Of a stretch of DNA of 64,000 bases, positions 55,357 to 64,000 are shown one piece after another. The stretch's first letter is position 1. Every line of letters starts with the position of its first letter. The DNA is from Gordionus sp. m RMFG-2023 (taxonomy: Eukaryota; Nematomorpha; Gordioida; Chordodea; Parachordodidae). Location: NCBI RefSeq assembly GCF_954871325.1, contig NC_088775.1:2651473-2715472 (forward strand). Direction: 5' to 3'. The position numbers and the translations under genes are program-made. A model generated the notes under the pieces. The model did no database searches and was not told where the DNA came from. It saw only the letters and a program-made list of their open reading frames with translations.

Positions 55357-55754
55357 TTTATAACTCGACTAACTCGTATTTTTGAAATGTTTGAATGGGG
55401 AAGGGTGGAATAAACTTGGTTTATATAAAACAAAATTCTTGTTTTTTTTATTATGAATCATCTTAATTGTTGTTTTTTTTTCGGAAGATGATTGTTTTTT
55501 TTTAAAGAAGCCATCCTCCTGCCTGGACAATTCTTTTAATTGCGGCATTTTAAAGGCGCATAAAATTCCTTTTTTTTTGTTCAGATTCGTGTCTCTCATC
55601 GTTCGGCTTTAAACATACAGTTCAACAGATGTTTTTTATAAATGTAACTTAAAATATTTTTAATTATTTAGAATTGGTTCACCTTTTAAAATTATCAATA
55701 AAACATAAATTGAAATTTTACATGGGTTATTTTAACATGATAATTTATGTTTGC

Positions 55755-55880
55755 CAGTGACCCGATGCCCGGCGCTAAGCCCGGCCCGGATACATGGGCC
55801 GGGCCGTCTTTTAATTTTTTCGAATATACGCGAGCCGGGCCTGATACAATAAAATCCGGCCCGAGCCATGCGTAGGGTAC
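55755..55880. mobile_element. GC-rich hAT-like scrap
   Basis: Repeated gcccggcccgg/gggccgggcc words (cggatacatgggccgggccg) in an otherwise AT-rich region. A related, longer piece lies at 59,765-60,010 in the DUF229 gene. Such gcccggg-rich termini are common in hAT-type elements. No boundaries could be fixed. Confidence 0.4.
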
Positions 55881-56057
55881 TTTCTGTGTTTACCAATCCA
55901 AAAAGGTCCAAGTTTCCGAATAACTCAGCCTTTCAAAACAGCTGATTTCTGGGGGGAAAAAACATTTTCTTAAATTTTGACGCACTATTTTTCAAAGCGT
56001 TTAAAAAGCGTACATAAAGTAAGCGGCTATGTATTTCTCAATAAGTTTATCGAAAAC

Positions 56058-56263
56058 TAGTGTCGTTAAGGCTCGATTTGAGCCGATAAAAACGGCTAAC
56101 TCAATATTTTATCCGGAAAAAAATATTACGCAAGGAGGCCTGAAGATTTTTACTCATAGAATGGTACCAAGGTCTGGACATACATCTATTAGCAAAATCA
56201 CGAGGTCTTAGGTATTATCTTTCCTGGAAAATCGGCTCAAAAACCAGCTGTTTAACGACACTA
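56058..56263. mobile_element. FB1 foldback element
   Basis: From tagtgtcgttaaggctcgat to aaaaccagctgtttaacgac and acta. The core agaatggtaccaaggtctgg is intact. Confidence 0.75.
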
Positions 56264-56551
56264 ATGGAAGCGATCGAGAGCAAAAAGACGAACCAAAAAA
56301 TATTTTTTTTTTATTATTTTTACTAACAAAAAAATTAGAATATTTAAAAAAAACAAATTTAATTATTAAATTCAAATAAAAAAACACAAATTATTTGTTT
56401 TTTATTTGTATTTTTTTTAAAAAAAAATTTGTTTTATATGTTTTTTTTTTAAAAAAATGAGATTTTTTTTATTTGGTTCGTTTTCATACGAAAATTATTA
56501 CGCAAACATTTAACGCGCGGTATTTCATTTTTCTAATTAAAGGTTTATCAG

Positions 56552-59500
56552 ATTCCTGACATGCCGAAATAGGGCCGAATTTTTCAAAAAAATCTCCGCT
56601 CTTCTGCTATTGACAACGCTGCTATGGATCGTGTTCACCGAAAAGTACATCTTTCTCAACCAGATGATTCCACTGAGGATCAAAAGGGAACAGAAATTTT
56701 GGGGCAAGTTGATCAACCACTTTTGGGGACAACCGGACAAAAGCTGGGGGTATCTTCAAACGACAAAACACAGGACCGAATATTTTTCTGGATACAAATC
56801 GGTACTGCCTTTGCCCTCTCTCGAAGTTTATAATGATGCACTTACGAAGGAAGATTCTGGAAAGAAGGATTATTTTGCCTCTGAACTTTCTCATTATCCC
56901 GACAATAATCTTCGAGCCAACACCAAAGTGTCCTTTCATGGACTCCGTAAATCCTTTATCGAATCACCGACGATGGATGATAAAATGAGCGAAAGGGAGA
57001 GTAAAATATTCGATATAGATCTTCCACTATGCAAGATACCGCATCTTGACCCCTTCGATAAATCGATTAGAGCCTACCTAGAAGCTTCCAAGAACTCCAG
57101 TTTAGAAGCTGCTATTAATGAGTGCCCACTGCTCGATGGGGAAGAGAAAAGGGAGCCAGATCTGACCCGATTAGTAAATGGGACCATACTAATAGATGGT
57201 AAAGTGTTGGAAAACTATCGTAAACGCCGAAAGATCAGGGGAAATCTTTTATGTACCTGGGCCGCGATCTTCCGGGATTACGAGGGCGGAAGACCCGACA
57301 TGGAGATAGTCTACGAACCAGAACTGACTCACGAATTCTTTAACAATGTCAGCGGAAAGATAAGCGCCGAATTCGTGAGGGTAATTTGCTACGATGTGGG
57401 GGATATCGAAAAAAGGATATTGTACGCTAACGTTCATACTAATGACATGGGGAACGGAGGTGCTAGCGGTTCTGAGGAGGGAGAGGAGAAGGGTCATCGA
57501 GGAAGTAAATAAATATGCTTGTTTTTTTTTCCTTCTTCTTCTCATTATTTTGTTTTATTTTGATTCTATTTCTAATTTTCTTCTTTTCATTTCTTCTTTA
57601 AGTTTGAAAGATCAGAAAAAAAATGAGGATTTATTTTTTGAGAATGCTAAAACAGGATCGAATTTCCTGATTTTCTGGAAAAAAAAATTTGTAAAAAAAA
57701 AATATTCTTAACTTTCTTTTCTGTCCTAACTTTGAAAATTAAAAACTTCTATTGAAGTAATCTTAAAAGTTACTGCTCCTGAGTTTTAATTGGACGATTA
57801 CCCAACTTCCGACCAATCAAAGTGATTTGAGTTTCTTCGTGTTTTAAATGCGTAGAGGTTATTAGTAAGCATATAAGAGGTCGTCTTATTTGGAACTCGC
57901 TGACTTATGAAAGAAAAATTTAAGTCTTTCATCTCTTACATAGTCCATGGCATAAAGAGACTTTTTTTAAACTTTCTATAGGTTAATAAGGAATTGGTAG
58001 GAATCAATCCCTACTCCCATCTTCAAATAATGGTGCATAACTCGAGCCATGAATGGCTTGAAGCTCTTCCAAGTGCCAATCTTTGTCTTCTTCAGAAACT
58101 GAGGGCAATTATGAAGCATAGATTAGGCGATCTATGTGTGCCTCGTGAATGCAATGGATACAAGTCCGATTCTAAGGGCAGACATGGTCTAGCTTGTCCA
58201 TATTCCTAAGAGTGAATCTATCGATGTAGGATTAACCTGTATCTCTCAGCTTTCCTCTAATCCAAACTTGACCCGATGTTAATAGCCGAAAGGTTCCAGG
58301 AACATTTCAGATCTTCGCGTCATCTCAATTTATTTTCTACCTCCTTAGGTCCTAGCTATTTTTCTCTTTGAGATTTTAGGTTAAAAAGGAAAATTCTCAA
58401 AATCAATGAGGAATTTCAAAATTTTACAATTAATATAAATTTCTAATTAAGTTTCCTTGGAACCTCTTTTTTTACAAAAAATCATTGTTTTTTTCCCGTC
58501 TTATTATGTTTTTTATAAAAATATGTTATTTTTAAAAAATTTAATATAGTTTTTTTATTATGTTACGTTTTCTACATTTTATTTATAGTTTTATATGTTA
58601 CGTGCCTATGCAGGAATTTACTGTGGTAGGGGAGGGGAGTAGTAATTAATTTTTTGTTAAGCAGTTAAAGAATATCTAGAGTTTCAGAAGTTTATTAGGA
58701 CCTAGCACTAGTGACTATCTATTTAATAAATGTGTCGAAAAAAATGACTTTATAAACAAAAAATAATATAGACTTTGATATATATAAATTTAAATTATAG
58801 TTTAAAAAAATAAAATAAAATTAATAAGCATATTATAAATTTTTTTAATAATGCGACATTCAAATCTTTTTTTGGGGGGGATTAAGCTATCTTTCGAATG
58901 ATTTCATCAGCTACTTTGGCGTAAACTCCCTATGTGTATTAAGAAGGGCTAAACCAATTCATATCAATTTTCAGAAGTAATTCATTGATAGAAGTACTAT
59001 GGGTAGCGGTTACTTCATAAATGATAAATTTTAATATAATCATGAAAATAGTCTAATTTTGAAATTATTATTAGTTGTTAGTTTTTCTTATACAATAGTT
59101 TACAATTTAAGATACCTTTAACATCCAATAAAAATCTGCTAAATCTTTGATTTTTTTATATTTATAAACGGATAAAGAGGTATGAAGGGTTATAAGATAT
59201 AAATTAATAAATCATAAAACGAGTAATAATTTTTGAAAAATTATTATTATTTTTAGCCGTCGTCAGAATTTATTTTCAGCATAGAAGGGAGGGAAGGAGG
59301 GGTGAGGGTGGCTTGTCTTCCAGCCCCCTCCCCCTCTCTCGTTGTGTAGGCGCCTTATGTATGTTATTCTTAATAATTTTTTTTAAAAAAAGGTAAATTT
59401 CTTGTGATATTTATGCATAAAAAATCTCCAATTTCGTTGAATCATCAAAAGATTTTTGATCAAAATTTGTTAAATCCCCTTAATCTGAATCTGCACACTT

Positions 59501-62500
59501 CGTTAAAATTTATATTTGATAGATGGAAACTTATTTACCGAACCATCAAAGGTGTCAAATAAACCGAACGTTTTGATGATAGGGATAGATTCTACCTCTA
59601 GATTGAATTTTCTTAGGTCAATGGATAAAGTTCGATCGTATTTGAATCGCGTCGCGAAGGAAAGGACATTCCTCTTTAAAGGTTTCTTTATGATACAAAA
59701 CTATAAAAGTAATTATATAAAAAGTAATTATATCACATAATTACAATTACTACACATATATATATCAGAAACCTGCAGGCTCGGCCCTAAGCCCCATTCG
59801 GGTACACGAGCCGGGTAGTATATTTTATAACCAAATATTCTAAATCGTCATTAATAGTTATAAAAATTAAAAAATAAATATAATAAATCCGGATCAGGCC
59901 GGGCTCGAAAATATAAAATCCGGCCCGGTATCGACCCGAAACTTTGTCGGATTTTTTTAAATCCGGGCAGAAGTTTAAAAAAAATTAAACCAGAACCCGA
60001 ATCTTTAAAGAAAAAAAATTTGTATCTATAATTCCCGGAAGTGGCCATTTTAAAAAAAAATAAATAAAATAAATAAATAATTTATACTTATTAATCGTTT
60101 TTCGCATAATAATATTTTTCTGGCAAAATATTCTAGAAAATTCGAGCCATTTAACAAACACAAGATTTACATGAAAAAAATAAACAAAAGGTTACATCAA
60201 ATTAGGGGACAACACGTTTCCCAACTTGATCGCTTTGACCCTGGGTAAACTGGTCACAGATTTCCCTAGCGGTGATTTGGGTAAAACCGAACCCCTAGAT
60301 AGACACGACTTTATTTGGAAGCGTTACAAGTCACGTGGGTATACCACTATGTATCTCGAAGACGGCTCCGAAATGAGCACTTTCTCTTATCTACGGAAAG
60401 GGTTCAACCGAACACCCACGGATTATTACTTTCGGCCCTTTTCCATGTCCATGAGGCGAATGCATCAGGGCGGGAGCCATTGTTTCACCAAACTGGAAGA
60501 AGTTCGAACCCTTTTCAAGTACGCCCAAAATGTCATCGTCAATTCGATCAAACGCCGCCAACCTTACTTTGGTATGGCTTTCACTTCCCGCGTGACCCAC
60601 CAAAATATTTACAACTTAAAGATGGTGGACGAAATAGTATTCCGGTTTTTGAAAAATCTTCACGTGGAAGGAATGCTGGAAAATACTTTCGTTTTCATAT
60701 TTGGAGACCATGGGCTAAGATTTGGACACTTTCGCAAGACGTTTACAGGTTCGTTCATTTTAATAGTTTTAAAAGATATGCATATAAATTGGAGGCTTGG
60801 CTACCCGTAACCCGAGCGGCCCGGAATCCGGCCGACCTAGAACCCGACCAGCACGAATAAGATTCTTTATAAAGGTTTTCATTCTCTAAATCTTTTAAAA
60901 AAAGAGATCCTTAAATTTGAAAAAAAATCTAATTTTTCCGGAAATGAATTCCACCATTAGGAGGGCATACCTTACCTCAATTGATTTCACGTGATTTACA
61001 ATGATTAATTTGCGTAAAATTTTAAAGTTTTTATGAAAAATTGATCTAAATTAAAGCGTAGTATCAAATGTTGAGGAGAAGATTGTCTGAAATTTATCAT
61101 ATGGTATCCAGGCGCGTAGCTATCCAGGGAGTTACCTTGGAACCAATTCCCCCCGCCGCCAAATACTTTCTTTCAGCAAACACTAATATTAAGGAGTTAT
61201 AGAATCTAACTCCTCTTAGTAAAGTAGCAGAATGCTTAGAAAGATCTAAGGATCCCCTCATTAGAAGTCTATAGAATTCAACTTTTTTTTTTGCAATTGG
61301 ATATGGACCGTCAAAAATTGTAATAGATTTTTCGAAAATTATTTTTTTCTTGGTTTCGTTGGAGTATCTTGCTTTTCAAAAGTCTACTAAAAAAAGGAGG
61401 ATAAATGGGTCGGGGCTCTATATGCAGGGTTCTGATGGACATCATAGAAATGGTAGTTCAGAGATCTAAAGTAGCTTGGAGTGTGATTGTCTAGTTCTAA
61501 CTAGATCTTTACGAAGTTTATATTCGCATGCGCATGCCTCGAGGACTCACACCGAGTCGTCAAGACTATCGTGTTAATATCGATGTCGGATATAGTAGAA
61601 GATAATTAAAAAATAAATCCAAATTTTCTTAAGTCGAATAAGTAAAAGTAGCTTTGACCACCTATGTACTTAACCGGCTCAATTTTATTTTTAAAATGCT
61701 AACCCAATATTTTAACCCAATAAATGTCAAGCAAGCGCTCAGGACTTCGTTAATAGATGTTAGGGATCTTTGTGCCATATCTATGAAGAACGGAATCTCT
61801 AGGGCTTGAGTAATATGGCTAAAATATTGGATTAGCCCTTTTTTTAAAAAAATCAAACCCCGTTTTACAACACTAGTGATCTCATCTTAAGAGTATTTTC
61901 TTAACATATATTTTTTGACCACTTTAATCTTTGATACGTGCACAAATAAAAGAGCCATTCTTTCTGTGAGATGAATATTAAAAAAATTATCTAGGAATTA
62001 CTAGCTTACCTCGGAAACACCGTCTACCTTACTCTCATTATACTTTATTTTATTTTACATAGATAAATGTGTTATATACACTTCTTTAAAAGGCATGATG
62101 GAAGAAAGACTACCCCTCTTGTATCTCTTGACGCCCAAAGACTTCCGAACCAAATATCCTGATTATTACAAAAATTTGGAGAGTAATAGAGCAAGAATTA
62201 CCACGCCTCTCGATGTACATAGGACCCTACTCGACATTCTAGACATGGCAGATGAGGGTTTGGGTGAGAGGATTTACTTGGCAAGAAAATCAGGGGATTT
62301 CGATTCAAGTCACGTTGGCAATCAAGCCAAACCTGCGGTGAGCGGTATCCCTGGCCATTCTTACAACAAGATGGTAGATCCATATTTACTATCTGCCAAA
62401 AATGCTTATTCGGGCTTTCCGCGAGGAAAAAGGAAGAGATACAGCTTATTCCAAGCTATCCCTCGTAGTAGAGGTTGTCAAAACGCTTCGATCCCGATAG

Positions 62501-63039
62501 AATTTTGCCCTTGTAACGTGATAGGAAATGATGGGGCCTCCAACGACATACTCTTCGCGAATGCTGCGCAAGCGTTGATGATGAAGTTGAGAGACATTTT
62601 AGCCAACTACAAGGAATTGTGTAGACCCTTAGTCTTAAAAGGCATCCATTCAGCAGTGATATTCACTTCCAATACGACCTTGATGCAGGAGATTTACAGT
62701 TCGTCTGCTAATTCGGATCCGCTGTCAACGTCACCGAAAAAGAGGAAAAGGCCGGGCAATATCTTCAACTTAAAATTGGACGGGGTCAAGGATCCCAACG
62801 TAAAGCGGGAACTAAGACTTCTGCTGGTTGTAAGAGTCAGACCCAGTCAGGCCTTGTTCGAGGCCATGATAGGGTACGACCCCGGAAAAGACTCCTACAC
62901 AAATATATTGGGAAGCATATCTAGAATCAACAAATACGAAAATCAATCATTTTGCATCACGGACGATCACGAGATACAAAAATTCTGTCTATGCAGGAAG
63001 AAAAAGAGGAACAGGGTCCATTTATACAAGTGGATGTAG
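56552..63039 (+). CDS. DUF229 (sulfatase-fold) membrane-anchored protein; first exon not found
   Basis: Four exons: 56552-57504, 59523-59681, 60191-60748, 62093-63039, all introns phase 1; about 870 residues. The first exon opens at an acceptor without an ATG, so a short 5' exon is probably missing. Near its start is a hydrophobic segment (ISALLLLTTLLWIVF), a likely type II membrane anchor. The DUF229 (PF02995) domain follows: LCKIPHLDPFDKSIRAYL, then KPNVLMIGIDSTSRLNFLRS, KGYIKLGDNTFPNLIALTLG (completed only across the splice), YTTMYLEDGSEMSTFSYL, FIFGDHGLRFGHFRKTF, MEERLPLLYLLTPKDFRTKY and SLFQAIPRSRGCQNASI. The family belongs to the alkaline-phosphatase/sulfatase superfamily; the IDS..R and GDHG motifs sit where the nucleophile and metal ligands are expected. 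It is predicted to act in the secretory pathway or extracellularly; no substrate is known. Introns hold an FB1 copy, a LINE scrap and a GC-rich hAT-like piece. Confidence 0.9.
57505..59522 (+). other. Intron 1 of the DUF229 gene (as modelled)
   Basis: 2.0 kb. Apart from a non-LTR retrotransposon scrap at 57,979-58,260 I see only AT-rich sequence. The GTAAAT donor at 57,505 and the TAG acceptor at 59,522 agree in phase (1), so no intermediate exon is needed. Confidence 0.6.
57979..58260 (+). mobile_element. Non-LTR retrotransposon C-terminal fragment
   Basis: Reads NSSHEWLEALPSANLCLLQK, then IMKHRLGDLCVPRECNGYKS and KGRHGLACPYS. This resembles the region after the reverse transcriptase in several LINE polyproteins (W..ALPS.N.G...., RLG..VC.P..C, D.KG.HGL.C..S). 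It is short and ends at a stop. Identification is by remembered motif only. Confidence 0.45.
59765..60010. mobile_element. GC-rich hAT-like element piece in a DUF229 intron
   Basis: Carries gcaggctcggccctaagccc at the left and aatccggcccggtatcgacc plus cggatttttttaaatccggg at the right, with inverted gccggg/cccggc words. Related to 55,755-55,880. Confidence 0.4.
60105..60162. mobile_element. FB1 right-end fragment
   Basis: The stretch aatatttttctggcaaaata followed by ttcgagccatttaacaaaca is the right end of FB1 only, 30 bp before a DUF229 exon. Confidence 0.5.
60749..62092 (+). other. Intron 3 of the DUF229 gene
   Basis: 1.3 kb. It holds an FB1 copy at 61,671-61,874; otherwise no signal. 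Both splice sites agree in phase 1 and join HFRKTFTG to MMEERLP, a junction expected from the family. Confidence 0.7.
61671..61874. mobile_element. FB1 foldback element in DUF229 intron 3
   Basis: From taaccggctcaattttattt through tctttgtgccatatctatga to tggctaaaatattggattag and ccgttttacaacacta. Confidence 0.75.
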
Positions 63040-64000
63040 ATCTCCTCCATTTTTTTTTCCTATGTGTGCAAAGAGCGCGCGACAAAAATCTCATGAATGA
63101 TTATAATATAATCTGGTGATAAAAACTAAAATTCATTAAAAGGACATTGTATTATAAATTATATAAAATAAATATTTTTTTTAAAAAAAGAGCTAATCAT
63201 TAAGGAAATCACGTGGTTTCATTGTTTAGGTTTTTTTTCTTGTAAAATTTATTGGTAAAATGGCGGATAACAATTGTTCTACAATTCTCTCGATGGCCAC
63301 AGAACAACTTTAACTACATTTTCAGGTAGGGAACGGGGTGGGAAAATTTTTAGATTAAATTCACAAAATTCTACTCGCAATAAGTTACTGAAGAAACCAT
63401 TTTTAGAAATGCGTCGTTTGTTTTGTTTTTTGAAGTATATAGAATAATTTACTTTACCCTTTACAGGATGATGACGTATATTTTTTGAGTCAAGTCATTG
63501 CGACTTGGACTAGCTGTGAAAGCCGGGTATTTAACAATACTAATGTGACATATTGAGTTCACGAAATTTGTTTACTTTATTTGCGAATATAAAAATCAAT
63601 AATAAAAACGGTTTTAAACCTCACACTCTAATATTATGAGTTATGCATAAAAGTTTGTTGTCTCAAACATTAAATAACTATCAAACCACAGGGATATTAT
63701 AAAATTGTTTAGGATTTATATTTCGGTTTTACCCCTTTTATTCTCAACGATCGATACATTAAAAGTATCGATAGACTTATCATTTTATTTAAAGTAATAA
63801 ATTTAACTACATATATAAACCAATCATATTTATGTTCAATTGATAAATTCAAATCATGAACGAATAAATTATCAGGGCCCACCATTTTGTAGTTCGGTTC
63901 CTTGAGAACAAGACATAATTATATATGAAGATTTCAAATGGCATATTTTTTGTTATCGAAGATGATATTCCCGATTCATTAAAAAAGTCTTAATTTTTAG
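63040..64000. other. 3' flank of the DUF229 gene
   Basis: No gene recognised. Only an FB1 right-end scrap near 63,515-63,542 (gggtatttaacaatacta). Confidence 0.4.

Noticed and set aside
56537-56939. Minus-strand frames overlapping the first DUF229 exon
   Set aside because: They are shadows of the well-supported plus-strand coding exon.
57994-58209. Possible extra DUF229 exon
   Set aside because: The flanking exons join in phase without it, and its motifs resemble a LINE polyprotein, not DUF229.

Overview
This is animal nuclear DNA, very AT-rich (my impression is about 70%), with spliced genes, GT-AG introns and dense small transposons. The protein families (Mahogunin RING ligase, a DUF229 sulfatase-fold protein, a Ly6/uPAR protein, a C-type lectin exon) are metazoan. 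The first three introns of the Mahogunin gene are only 44-54 bp while later ones reach 2.2 kb, a gradient known from flatworms among others. I cannot name the species. Gene models below were built by reading frames and matching splice phases by eye, not by a gene finder.

Layout. 162-331 (-): one exon of a C-type lectin-like domain running off the left edge. 4.59-17.68 kb (+): a complete 15-exon Mahogunin/MGRN1-RNF157-type E3 ubiquitin ligase of about 1304 residues, more than twice the mammalian size. 19.71-21.06 kb (-): a two-exon Ly6/uPAR-like protein with a hydrophobic C-terminus. 24.67-50.57 kb (-): a tandem family of small secreted acidic proteins, with four intact-looking copies (A, B, D, E) and one relic (C). 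Every copy has a near-constant signal-peptide exon, a short second exon and a divergent Asp/Glu-rich third exon, all joined in phase 1. 56.55-63.04 kb (+): a DUF229 gene in four exons, whose first exon is probably missing.

Between and inside the genes lie at least four families of foldback DNA elements (called FB1-FB4 here; FB1 alone has about 20 copies), hAT-like elements with 8-bp target duplications, two tRNA-headed elements, a roughly 3-kb RTE-like LINE, broken Ty3/gypsy pieces inserted inside an FB1 copy, and very long (TTTC)n or (GAAA)n arrays.

The most interesting system is the acidic-protein array. Its copies share upstream sequence, 3' flanks and an FB1 copy inside intron 2, so they arose by segmental duplication. 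The secreted acidic exon has diverged almost completely while the signal exon has stayed nearly fixed. I do not recognise the family.
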